A stretch of 64,000 nt of DNA, from assembly GCA_001465935.1 (NCBI GenBank), contig LNKV01000034.1, positions 186,001 through 250,000 of the forward strand. Direction: 5' to 3'. This document shows, piece by piece, positions 1-9,976 of the stretch (position 1 is its first letter; the number at the start of each line of letters is the position of its first letter). Made by a program: the position numbers and the translations under genes. The notes under the pieces are model-generated. The model saw only the letters and a program-made list of their open reading frames with translations. It did no database searches and was not told where the DNA came from. This DNA is from Clarireedia homoeocarpa (lineage: Eukaryota > Ascomycota > Leotiomycetes > Helotiales > Rutstroemiaceae).

Positions 1-3000
1 AGCGACAACTATCGACCAGAAACCAGCCAGTCAGGTGATCCTGACCACTCCTCGACCGAAGTCGAGAACAAGCATGATGGAACTTGGGGTGAACGCGACG
101 AGGGAGTGGATTGCAGAGTCGCTATGCAGGAATATGAGGACCTACGCACGGAGCTTAGTCGGATATCGAGAACAAGAACTCAGAGCATAGGTCGACGACA
201 ATCAAGTGGATTGAGAAGAACCGCGACTGGCGTTAGTAGGCGATCAAAGGCCACTACTGCCGGAGCTGATGTCGAGGCACAAGATGAGGAAAAAGGAGGG
301 GAAGAGCACGAAGATGAATTCGCGCTGGGTGATTTCTTGAGAGATGGATATTTCGAGAAGAGGAATACTAGAGGTAGTGCTAAGAAAGTCGGTGTGGTAT
401 ATAAAAATTTGACGGTTCAGGGACTTGGTGCAACCTCGACTTTCGTGAAGACTCTTCCGTCTGCTATCTTGGGTGTAAGAACATTCATTCACTTGCCACT
501 CAATTTCAAAAGCTAACCTCTGTCTTAGACTTTTGGTCCTGATTTATATAGATTGCTGTCGCGGTTCATTCCGGCGTTACCCAAGCCTGGTGGTAATGCT
601 GTAAAGCGCGATTTGATCCACGATTTTACCGGCTGCGTGAGAGATGGAGAGATGCTACTGGTCTTAGGTCGCCCAGGAAGTGGTTGCAGTACTTTCCTCA
701 AAGCGATAACTAACAAGCGAGATGGTTTCGCTGCTGTCAATGGGGAGGTCACTTACGGAGGTATCTCCGCGGAAGAGCAAGCGAAACACTATCGTGGAGA
801 AGTCAATTACAACGAGGAGGATGATCAGCACTTTCCAACCCTTACAGTTGAACAGACCCTGGAGTTTTCGCTATTGAACAAGACGAAGAAGCACGAGAAA
901 GGAGATATTCCTGTAATCATCTCGGCACTCTTGAAGATCTTCGGCATCAGTCACACAAGGAATACGCTTGTTGGAGACGTAGGTTTCCTCCCATCTTCTC
1001 CGCGCCACTTGATCAACGTCTGACTGTTTCTAGGCCTTCGTACGCGGTGTTTCTGGTGGTGAGCGAAAGCGAGTATCGATCGCCGAAACCCTTGCTACTA
1101 AGAGCACCGTTGTTGCCTGGGACAACTCTACTCGCGGGCTCGACGCCTCTACCGCACTTGACTATGCCAATTCGCTCCGAGTCATGACCGATATCAGCAA
1201 CCGAACAACTCTTGTGACATTGTATCAAGCAGGCGAGCAAATTTATGAATTGATGGATAAAGTGTTGGTCATTGACGATGGTCGCATGGTCTACTCTGGG
1301 CCTGCCAAGGACGCCAAGCAATATTTCATCAACTTGGGATACTACTGCCCTGAGAGACAGACTACTCCAGATTTCTTGACGGCCTGCACCGATCCTACCG
1401 AGCGCCGCTTCCGCGATGACTTCGAAGGGCCAATTCCGAAAGGACCCGTGGAACTTGAAAAGGCATTCAGGGAGAGCGCAGATTATCAGCGAGTTCTTCA
1501 GGATGTAGAGAATTACGAAAGAATGTTGCAAGAGACAGATCTCGCAGATGCACGACAGTTCAAGGCCTCAGTCGAAGAAACCAAGTCCAAGACTGTCGCA
1601 AAACGTTCCCCCTATACCGTCTCATTCTTCCGCCAGGTTCTCGCTTGCACCAAGCGTGAATTCGAATTGACTCTTGGCGACAGGACGACCTTGTATACCA
1701 AGTTCTTCATCGTCATCTCTAACGGTTTGATTGTTGGCTCGTTATTCCATGGTCAGCCAAAATCAACTATTGGTTCATTTTCTCGTGGTGGTTCGCTCTT
1801 CTTCTCTATCGTCTTCCTGGGTTGGCTTCAATTGTCTGAATTGATGAAAGCTGTTTCTGGAAGACCGATTATTGCTCGGCACAAGGATTACGCCTTTTAT
1901 CGACCATCAGCAGTTGTGATTGCTCGTATCCTACAAGATTTCCCTCTGCTGCTGCTACAAGTTATTCCTTTCTCCCTCATCATGGTGAGTCATCGTTCGT
2001 TTATGAAATTGAGCTAGTATACTAACTGTTGCAGTACTTTATCACGGGCCTCGATGTAGATGCTGGCAAGTACTTTATCTACATGCTATTTATTTACATC
2101 ACGACATTCTGCGTTACCTCTTTATATCGTATGTTCGCTGCGCTTTCGCCGTCAATTGATGACGCTGTTCGATTCTCTGGTATTGCTTTGAATATCCTTG
2201 TGTAAGTCAGTCCTGATCATTTGGAAGGATAATTGCTAACATTAGCCCATAAAGTATCTTCACTGGATATGTCATCCCTAAGCCTCAATTGATCTCGGAT
2301 TATATTTGGTTTGGATGGTTATACTACATCAACCCCCTTTCTTACTCCTTCGAAGCTGTCATTACAGACGAATTTTATAACAGGAATATGGCTTGTGCGG
2401 AGGATCAAATCGTTCCGAGAGGTCCCGGTTATACGAATACAGCTTATCAAGGTTGCGCAATTACAGGTGCTGAGCTTGGAGAGTTGTCGGTTCCTGGTGC
2501 CAGATATCTTGACGCAAGCTTTGCCTACACAAGAGCTAACCTCTGGCGAAACTTTGGAGTTGGTAAGTTTAAATTCTTGGAATTGCTACACGTTGTGACA
2601 TGATCTAAAATATATTAGTCATCGCTTGGACCGTTCTGTACATCATTGCAACTGCTGTCGCCACCGAGGTATTTGACTTCACTGCAAGTGGCGGTGGTGC
2701 CCTCGAATTCAAGCGCTCCAAGGCAGCTAAGAATAGGGTCAAGGCAGATGCAGCAGAAATTGATGAGGAAAAAACCAAATCCCCCAGCACTAGCTCTAGT
2801 AATACTTTGGAACAACCCGAAGAGGAAACACTCAAGAACATCACTGGCTCTGAAAGCATCTTCACATGGGAGAATGTTGAGTACACAGTACCTTATATGG
2901 GTGGTGAACGCAAACTTCTCAACAAAGTCAACGGATATGCTAAACCTGGAAAGATGATCGCCCTTATGGGTGCCTCAGGGGCTGGTAAAACCACATTGCT

Positions 3001-4879
3001 CAACACGTTGTCTCAAAGACAGAAAACTGGCGTTTTGACGGGTGATATGCTCGTTGATGGTAGACCATTAGGTACCGAGTTCCAGAGAGGTACCGGTTTC
3101 TGTGAGCAAATGGATCTCCATGACGGTACAGCGACAATTCGAGAAGCTCTTGAGTTCTCCGCCATTCTTCGACAAGAACACACTGTTCCCAGAGCGGAGA
3201 AGATCGCCTACGTTGACAAAATTATTGATTTGTTAGAATTGCGCGATATGCAAGATGCCTTGATCCGGTCTTTGGGAGTTGAGCAACGGAAAAGAGTTAC
3301 GATCGGTGTTGAGCTTGCAGCCAAGCCCAATCTCTTACTTTTCTTGGATGAGCCTACTTCTGGTCTCGATTCTCAATCGGCTTACTCTATTGTTCGATTC
3401 TTGAAGAAACTGTCTGCTGCCGGACAAGCCATTGTTTGCACTATTCATCAACCTTCGTCTGTCCTCATTCAACAGTTCGATATGATCTTGGCTCTTAACC
3501 CTGGTGGAAATACATTCTACTTCGGACCCGTTGGAGAGAACGGTTCAGATGTTATCAAGTACTTTGCCGATCGTGGTGTGGAATGTCCTCCAGAAAAGAA
3601 TGTCGCAGAATTCATTCTCGAAACTGCTGCAAAGGGGGGAAAGAGAGCCGATGGAAAGAAACTCAACTGGAACAAGGAATGGCTCGAATCAGAACAAAAC
3701 AAGGAAGTAATAGCGGAAATCCAACGGATCAAAGCGGAGCGAAGCAAAGTGCCAGCGCCCGAAGCTAAATCTCAACGTGAATTCGCATCTCCGGTCCTGC
3801 TTCAAACCACCGAACTCACCAAACGTCTCTTCACTAATTACTGGCGTGATCCGTCATACCTGTACGGCAAATTATTCACATCCGTCATCATTGGTATCTT
3901 CAACGGTTTCACATTCTGGAAGTTGGGAAATACCGTGATTGATATGCAAAACCGCATGTTCACGTCGTTCTTGATTATTATCATCCCGCCAACCATCGTC
4001 AATGCGGTAGTGCCTAAGTTCTACCAGAATCGTGCATTATGGGAAGCTAGAGAACTTCCATCGAGAATTTATGGATGGGTTGCATTCTGTACTGCGAATA
4101 TCGTTGCTGAGATCCCTGCCGCGATCATTGGAGGTCTGATTTATTGGTTACTGTGGTACTGGCCTACTGGACTTCCAAGCGACTCCTCAACCTCTGGTTA
4201 TGTTTTCCTTATGACCATGCTATTCGTAGGTTGATTCTCTTCACATATTGCAACTTTCACTAACATACCATAGTTCTTATTCCAAGCATCATGGGGTCAA
4301 TGGATCTGCGCATTCGCTCCCTCATTCACCGTCATATCCAACATTCTTCCATTCTTCTTCGTCATGTTCTCCCTCTTCAACGGTGTCGTCCGCCCCTACG
4401 CTCAACTCTCCGTCTTCTGGCGCTACTGGGTCTACTATCTCAATCCATCTACCTACTGGATCGGCGGCGTCATAGCTGCTACCCTATCCTCCACCCCCGT
4501 GCGCTGCGCTCCACAAGAAGCTGCATATTTCAACCCCCCATCCGGCGAAACCTGTGCCTCATACGCAAATGACTTCGTCAGCATGGCGTCAGGGTATCTG
4601 ACAAATCCCGATGCTACTAGCAATTGCGGATACTGTCCTTACTCGAATGGAGTCGAGTATATGCGGACGCTGAATGTCGAGCCGAGCGATAAGTGGAGGA
4701 ATTTCGGCATTTTCTTGGCTTTCTGCATTAGTAATTGGGCGCTGGTTTATTTCTTTATTTATACAGTGAGGATTAGGGGGTGGAGTTTTGGGTTTGCTAC
4801 GATTTTTGGGGGATTGGGGAAGTTGATGGGACGAGCAAAGGGGGCCTTTACGAAGAAGGGGAAGAAGGAGCAGATGTGA
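1..4879 (+). CDS. PDR-type (ABCG) multidrug ABC transporter, 5' end cut by window edge
   Basis: Plasma-membrane efflux pump of the fungal pleiotropic drug resistance family, expected to use ATP to export toxicants or fungicides. Exons that splice cleanly: 1-474, 529-978, 1034-1984, 2035-2201, 2255-2562, 2619-4225, 4274-4879, giving about 1520 visible residues. The frame stays open to base 1, so the true ATG lies outside; the GTG at 106 is not a start. The order is NBD-TMD-NBD-TMD. NBD1 has the typical degenerate fungal Walker A GRPGSGCST (about residue 203), signature VSGGERKRVS and Walker B VVAWDNSTRGLD. NBD2 has canonical GASGAGKTTLL (about residue 900), a divergent signature LGVEQRKRVTIG and LLFLDEPTSGLDS. 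This asymmetry of two unlike ATP sites is a hallmark of PDR pumps. Two hydrophobic six-helix blocks follow the NBDs. Length is normal for the family (about 1450-1550). The exact subfamily and substrate cannot be told from sequence alone. Confidence 0.95.
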
Positions 4880-5069
4880 GGGAATGAGTGAAAAGCGAGA
4901 AGTTGGCTATTGTGATGGGTTAGCGATGGTGCATATAGAACTGGATGGCTTTGACGACTTCAACGGTCTAGGGAATGAGTGAAAAGTGAGAAGTTGGCTA
5001 TTGTGATGGGTTAGCGATGGTGCATATAGAACTGGATGGCTTTGACGATTTCAACGGTCTAGGGAATGA
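4880..5069. repeat. 91-bp tandem duplication in the ABC transporter 3' region
   Basis: The 91-bp unit starts at 4880 and is repeated from 4971 with very few differences; a third copy begins at 5062 but diverges within about 10 bases. It starts one base after the stop codon, so it lies in the probable 3' UTR. The remaining sequence up to 5733 has no convincing gene. Confidence 0.9.
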
Positions 5070-5719
5070 TTGAAGAGTTTATGGGTAACTCAAAAATATT
5101 TATATATAATGAGAATATAATTTAATGAAGTTCCTGTAATCTTGATTGGCTTTAAATGAATTGATCTGTCAAGGAATCCTCGCTAGTTGCTAACCTCCAA
5201 TCCCTGGTTTCGTCGAGAATATGCTTGTTGCTGACTTCCTTGGATTTTACAATTTGGAAAGAGGCGTATGAAATCTGCATCTAGGCATCAATCAGAGCTA
5301 TTGATGGCTACTTCTTCAAGCTTTTCAACCGGATCGCACATCCAGTTGAGTGCAGTTCAGACAGGCCATGCGGTAGTAGTTGACCCCATTAGCTTGCTGC
5401 AATGTGATTTCGTCCGATGTCGCTTACCGCAAATAGGGGAAATCACTTGGACCCAACTTTATATTATTCGCTTTTGATTTTAATTCTCTTTGAACATGAG
5501 ACGATATTAGAGAACAAAGCAGAGATTTTTTTCCATGAATTTTCAAGAAATATCCTCGGCTCGAACGTTTTCCTGTGTTCGATTTCCCTTCCCAATCCAG
5601 CTCGCCCAATGAAGCATAGAACGTGGCGTAGGTTATGAAAAAGATATCCTGAACGAATTTATACATTGCAGCACAAAAGACTGCAAAAAGCTAAAAAGTA
5701 AAAAAATAAATTCAAATAT

Positions 5720-5725
5720 AAAAAA
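5720..5725 (-). terminator. Pol III oligo-T terminator of the initiator tRNA
   Basis: Six A residues on the plus strand give T6 on the tRNA strand eight bases after the discriminator base, the usual RNA polymerase III stop signal. Confidence 0.8.
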
Positions 5726-5733
5726 TGTATTCT

Positions 5734-5805
5734 TAGCGGCACTCAGTTTCGATCTGAGGCCCTCCGGGTTATGAGCCCGGCGCGCTTCCGCTGCGCCATG
5801 CCGCT
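5734..5805 (-). tRNA. Initiator tRNA-Met (CAU)
   Basis: Read on the minus strand this folds into a complete intron-less cloverleaf of 72 nt including the discriminator A. The acceptor stem AGCGGCA pairs with TGCCGCT, the D stem is GCGC/GCGC, and the anticodon loop CTCATAA carries CAT closed by CCGGG/CCCGG. The T loop reads ATCGAAA instead of TTCGANN. The A at position 54 and the A1:U72 pair are diagnostic of eukaryotic cytoplasmic initiator tRNA, as opposed to elongator tRNA-Met. It supplies Met-tRNAi for translation initiation. Confidence 0.96.
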
Positions 5806-6399
5806 TTGTTGTTGTGGAGTGTTCCTTATTTGATTCTATATTGGTCTAGTAAAAGCAAAAGTGGGCTCGTCCAGAAGCTCTCTGCAATGACATCTTCTCC
5901 AGCACACACTCACTACCCACGATCACTTGGTATTGCTCACGAAAGCATTTGAATTTTACGAAGTAATGCTCACTCTTTCTGTTGAGCACTTCTTATGACT
6001 GTAAAGCAGGCAAGTATCATCTAGTGTAAGTTTCTTCAATTCTGTGTTGTGAAACTTCCCAACGTACTCTGTTACATCCCGTTACCTTTTTGTCGTTATC
6101 AAGCACTCAAAAACTTGCCTCGGGTCTGATACTCGATTCTCTATGACTTTTGTAACTTATGGCTTCCGGTGAAAGACTCTGGGTAATGTCAAAATGTCAA
6201 AATGTCAAAATGTCAAAATGTCAAAATGTCAAAATATTTGGATGAGATGTCGGGTTGTGCCCCGACATCTCACCCATCTCTTCCAAATTAGTTAAGTGAC
6301 ATTCTCAAAATGGGATTAAGGTATCTGTTGGTATCACTATTTACATGGTGGATTGCCGAGAACTTCAACTCCTCCGAATAGAACCAATCTTTTGTGATC
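5806..6399. other. Intergenic: 8-bp satellite and 12-bp hairpin upstream of the PI-PLC gene
   Basis: No gene seen. It contains about six copies of an AATGTCAA unit (about 6185-6235) and, just after, a perfect inverted repeat at 6243-6254 and 6261-6272 with a six-base loop. Both lie within 220 bp of the downstream start codon. Confidence 0.85.
6185..6235. repeat. 8-bp microsatellite (TGTCAAAA)n
   Basis: About six uninterrupted copies of the 8-bp unit TGTCAAAA, running directly into the hairpin at 6243-6272. Confidence 0.9.
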
Positions 6400-8505
6400 A
6401 TGTCGATTCCACCACTTAGCATTCGAAATATCTCCACAACTCCCCTCGAATTAAAACTTTTGGAGCGATTCGAGTCTGCAGAAGAGAAGGGCGGGGTAAA
6501 TATCACCAGGATAACCAAGACCTTTAGTGGGTTTATGAGCAATATCACAAGTCCAACATCACCACAGCTGGCCCAAAAGTCGGAAAGCTTCAGGCATCAA
6601 GATGTATCAATCCCAATCGCCTCGTTCGAGACTAAAACCACGGATGTTCAGCCTAAAGAGAAGGAGAACCTGCGATTGACTTTCGAGATAAACGGTGAAC
6701 GCTATCGAGTCGATACGCCAACCCCAAATCAACGTTCGACTGTCCTCACACCTCTGTCGCACAATCCCTCATACGAGTTCACAGCTGTATATCTCCCCAA
6801 GTTCTCATTCCTGACCATCTTCTCTTCAGCAAAACTTCACTCATGGATGTCCAATCTCAAAGACGAAACGCCCTTAGCAGCCCTCAGCATCCCCGGTACA
6901 CACAATTCCCCAACTTACCATACCGCGCTACCCTCCGTACGTTGTCAAGCGGTGAGTGTGAAGGAGCAGCTCAAAAATGGCATTCGATTCCTCGATATAC
7001 GAGTACAGCCTTCAGACCCCAACAATCCCAATGAAGAGGGTTTGATTCTTGTGCATAGCGCATTTCCTGTATCCCTCACGGGTAGCAAATATTTCCGACG
7101 GGATCTCGTCCAACATATCAACAAGTTCCTCGATGACAATCCTACCGAAACAATTATAATGTCAGTGAAGAGGGAAGGTGTTGGGAAGGCTACAGACCAA
7201 CAGCTCAGTAAGATACTACATAAACATTATGCTACGAATCCCGCGCGATGGTTCACCGAAAACCGCATACCAACCTTGGGAGAAGCTCGCGGAAAGATCG
7301 TCTTGATTCGGCGGTTCATGCTCGATGATTCGTTAAAAGGAGAGAATAATGGCACAGGCTTCTGCATAGATGCAGAAAGTTGGCCAGACAACTGCGCGGA
7401 TGGTATCTGTTCTAGCGGGGAGATCAGAATTCAGGATTTCTATGAGGTTGCCGAGTCCGTAAATATCGATAAGAAAATTAGATACACTACGGATCAGCTT
7501 GAGAGAGCTGCTAAGGCCGTCGCTGTGCTGCCTGGTGATATGGCAGCTGCGAGCGCCGAGTCTGCCAAACAACCATTGTTTGTGAATTTCCTGAGTGCGT
7601 CGAACTTCTGGAGAGCAAATTGCTGGCCGGATAAAATCGCTGCGAAAGTTAATCCTTCTGTCACCGAATTTTTGTGCAGAAAGCACAACGATTCGACGTC
7701 AACCGAGCACCCGGACGGTGCAAGCATTGGAGATGGTAGTACTGGAATTGTGGTTTGCGATTGGGTTGGAATCGATGGAGATTGGGATTTGGTAAGATGC
7801 ATTTTAGCTATGAATGCGAAGTTGGAGTTGCGGGAGAAGGACCCTACAGAACAGAAGGATGTTCCGAAAGAGGAAGAAGCACCGGAGAAGAAAGATGCAT
7901 CAGAAGGGAATGATACACCAGTAGAGAATGTTGTATCGGATGAGAAATGTGCATCAGAGACAGATGCTCCCGAAGAAGATACTCCCAAGAAAGACGCTCC
8001 CAAGGAAGATACTCCGGAGAAGGATACCCCTGAGAAGGAAACTCCCGAGAAAAATACTTCTGAGAAAGATACTCCCGAAGAAGACACTCTCAAGAAAGAT
8101 ACTCCCGAAGAAGATACCTCCAAGAAAGACGCTCCCAAGGAAGATACTCCCAAGGAAGATACTCCCAAGGAAGATACTCCCAAAGAAGACACTCTCAAGA
8201 AAGATACTCCTAAGGAAGATACCCCTAAGAAGGATACTCCCGAGAAGGATACTCCTGAGAAAGAAACTTCCGAGAAAAATGCTTCTGAGAAAGATACTCC
8301 CGAAGAAGACACTCTCAAGAAAGATACTCCCGAAGAAGATACCTCCAAGAAAGACGCTCCCGAGGAAGATACTCCCAAGAAGGATACTCCCCAGAAAGAT
8401 ACCCCAGAGAAAGATGCCCCAGAGGAAGATTCTCTAGAGAAAGATGCTGTGAAGACAGATTTTGCGAAGACAGATGCCCCAGAAGAGAAAGCTGCTTCAG
8501 CATGA
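6400..8505 (+). CDS. PI-PLC X-domain phosphodiesterase with repetitive charged tail
   Basis: Single-exon 701-aa protein. The open frame extends six bases upstream to a GTG, but the first ATG is at 6400. Residues about 145-470 form a bacterial-type phosphatidylinositol-specific phospholipase C X domain: IPGTHNS carries the first catalytic histidine (H168) and LILVHS the second (H219), with FLDIRV between them as is usual. Such enzymes cleave phosphatidylinositol by general acid/base catalysis without the Y domain of eukaryotic PLC. No signal peptide is visible and about 140 N-terminal residues are unassigned. From about residue 520 the protein becomes a tail of five-residue units such as EDTPK, KDTPE and EKDTP, rich in D, E, K, T and P, encoded by a 15-bp minisatellite and probably disordered. 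The tail length is likely to vary between strains. The catalytic assignment is firm; substrate and cellular role are inferred. Confidence 0.88.
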   Translation: MSIPPLSIRNISTTPLELKLLERFESAEEKGGVNITRITKTFSGFMSNITSPTSPQLAQKSESFRHQDVSIPIASFETKTTDVQPKEKENLRLTFEINGERYRVDTPTPNQRSTVLTPLSHNPSYEFTAVYLPKFSFLTIFSSAKLHSWMSNLKDETPLAALSIPGTHNSPTYHTALPSVRCQAVSVKEQLKNGIRFLDIRVQPSDPNNPNEEGLILVHSAFPVSLTGSKYFRRDLVQHINKFLDDNPTETIIMSVKREGVGKATDQQLSKILHKHYATNPARWFTENRIPTLGEARGKIVLIRRFMLDDSLKGENNGTGFCIDAESWPDNCADGICSSGEIRIQDFYEVAESVNIDKKIRYTTDQLERAAKAVAVLPGDMAAASAESAKQPLFVNFLSASNFWRANCWPDKIAAKVNPSVTEFLCRKHNDSTSTEHPDGASIGDGSTGIVVCDWVGIDGDWDLVRCILAMNAKLELREKDPTEQKDVPKEEEAPEKKDASEGNDTPVENVVSDEKCASETDAPEEDTPKKDAPKEDTPEKDTPEKETPEKNTSEKDTPEEDTLKKDTPEEDTSKKDAPKEDTPKEDTPKEDTPKEDTLKKDTPKEDTPKKDTPEKDTPEKETSEKNASEKDTPEEDTLKKDTPEEDTSKKDAPEEDTPKKDTPQKDTPEKDAPEEDSLEKDAVKTDFAKTDAPEEKAASA
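7966..8440 (+). repeat. Coding 15-bp minisatellite with 225-bp higher-order duplication
   Basis: Roughly thirty 15-bp units encode variants of EDTPK. A 225-bp block (15 units) is repeated: the variant pattern around 8046-8055 recurs at 8271-8280, including rare unit types (EKNTS/EKNAS, EDTLK, EDTSK). The array therefore grew by unit slippage and by duplication of a larger block. Confidence 0.9.
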
Positions 8506-8628
8506 TTCTGCAGCTTAGAGCGTTTACCTTTTGTGTACAGGTTATGATTTCAAAGATTTAAGATTAGTAGAAATGATGCACAGAGAAGTCCGTTTACAGA
8601 TATAATACAATAAACTAGTATCCTATCA

Positions 8629-9660
8629 TTATTCGGACTTTGTTTGGTCTGATGGACCCTTTGCCTCATCTTCCAACATTGTCCTTCTTCCTTCAACAGT
8701 GAAGTATAAGCTCTTTGAAGCACTTTCCAATGTATTTGTGATACCCCCACCAATTCCTTGCAACATGGCCACCAATTGGCCGCGTAAACCGTCCAACCCT
8801 CCCTCAATACTTCCGACCCATCTTGTGCCCTCGACATCAAATGCTTTACCCTCTATCCTTGCTCCCAGTAACAGTAGCTTCTGCAATCCACTCTGAACTG
8901 CAGGATCATGCCAACCTGGGTTCGCCTTCTTCTTCGGGGCCGGGAACAGTGGCGCGCTGGGTGCCAAAATTGTCAAAGCTTCTTTCAAGTGCTGAGGTGA
9001 AACTCCTGGGAAAGTCAATAGCGCAATCGGTCCTGCTAATAGTGGTGACAACGGATGAGCCCTTTTCTTTTCCGCAACAGCATCATGGGCCGCTTTCGAA
9101 AGTGTATGTGTCAACCCATCACCACTCGCATTTGTAATTGGCAATATCGCCGAAGACGGTGTAACCGGGTCTGTAGGGTCCGTCATCTTTACTTGCTGGT
9201 CTGGTTTGTAGAATTCCACAACCCGTAGAGTGGCAGCTAGAATACCCGTTTGAACAATTTCTAGCTTGATGCCATTGGCGAGATTGAGATGTGGTTGGCC
9301 TTCTGCGGCGCGGGCTTCGTCGACTTTTCGTAGAGCTTTCGATAATTCACGGCGGAGGGCTACCCATTCCATAGCTTTGAGGTTATTGTGTTGGAAGAGA
9401 AGCATGAGGGGTGTGGAGCGGAGGAGGGAAGCATATTGACGGAGAAGTTGGGTTTTGCGGAAGGCAGGAGGTTTGTAGGAAGGTGGTTGAGTAGACGGAA
9501 ATCGTGCAATCGGAGGTGAGGCTTGGGTCATCTGTGCATGAGATGCAGCGGGTGTAATGGCTGCTGCTGCTGTAGCATATTGTCGTGCTCGGAGGGGTGA
9601 TCTTTTACAGCGTAGGATGGAGGCTACCGCCTTTGAAGGAGTGTGTATTCGTGGACGCAT
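8629..9660 (-). CDS. MRPL11: Mitochondrial large-subunit ribosomal protein uL10m
   Basis: A 343-aa protein matching the fungal uL10m family (yeast YmL11), a component of the mitochondrial ribosome stalk base. Evidence: an N terminus rich in R, A and S with almost no acidic residues (MRPRIHTPSKAVASIL), typical of a mitochondrial presequence, and the conserved segment LMLLFQHNNLKAMEWVALR near residues 88-108, the equivalent of the L10 NLTVAE region where the protein binds rRNA. ATG at 9660, TAA at 8629-8631. A likely 5' UTR intron runs on the minus strand from 9724 to 9662 (GTGAGA start, TTAG end directly before the ATG); no ATG precedes it, so the protein is unchanged. It is transcribed away from TRP4, with only 316 bp between the two start codons. 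The symbol follows yeast usage. Confidence 0.8.
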   Translation of the reverse strand: MRPRIHTPSKAVASILRCKRSPLRARQYATAAAAITPAASHAQMTQASPPIARFPSTQPPSYKPPAFRKTQLLRQYASLLRSTPLMLLFQHNNLKAMEWVALRRELSKALRKVDEARAAEGQPHLNLANGIKLEIVQTGILAATLRVVEFYKPDQQVKMTDPTDPVTPSSAILPITNASGDGLTHTLSKAAHDAVAEKKRAHPLSPLLAGPIALLTFPGVSPQHLKEALTILAPSAPLFPAPKKKANPGWHDPAVQSGLQKLLLLGARIEGKAFDVEGTRWVGSIEGGLDGLRGQLVAMLQGIGGGITNTLESASKSLYFTVEGRRTMLEDEAKGPSDQTKSE

Positions 9661-9976
9661 CCTAACATATTAGTCAGTCACCAGTGCCCGAATCACTATG
9701 TTGAAGCACAATGACTATTCTCACCTATAAAATGAGCCTGTTGTCGCGAATCTAGGTCTGGCGACAAATTCGATGGTCGAGCTTGAGAAATTCTAATTAG
9801 GACTAGCGTCTTATTCTATTCCTGCCTCGAGTCTAAGGTCCACAATGAAATATGTGACTCAATCTTCTCAGCATTGCAACGCAAGAAAGAAAAACTTTCC
9901 AGTATTTCTTTCTGACCGTTAGCAGCCCTGACTCTCTAGAGCCTACGATTCTTAAAATTGAGACGTCCAGACAATC
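9661..9976. promoter_or_regulatory. Shared bidirectional promoter between MRPL11 and TRP4
   Basis: These 316 bp separate two divergent ATGs. Part of the left side is the probable 5' UTR intron of MRPL11 (9662-9724), leaving about 250 bp for both promoters. No specific operator was recognised. Confidence 0.6.

Noticed and set aside
7494..8378. 294-codon antisense open frame rich in VSSSGVSF-type repeats
   Set aside because: It is the mirror of the PI-PLC tail minisatellite: a 15-bp unit without stops is open on both strands. No start context or domain supports a protein.
7928..8437. 169-codon plus-strand frame rich in KILPRK-type repeats
   Set aside because: Another frame of the same 15-bp array; the catalytic domain fixes the real frame.
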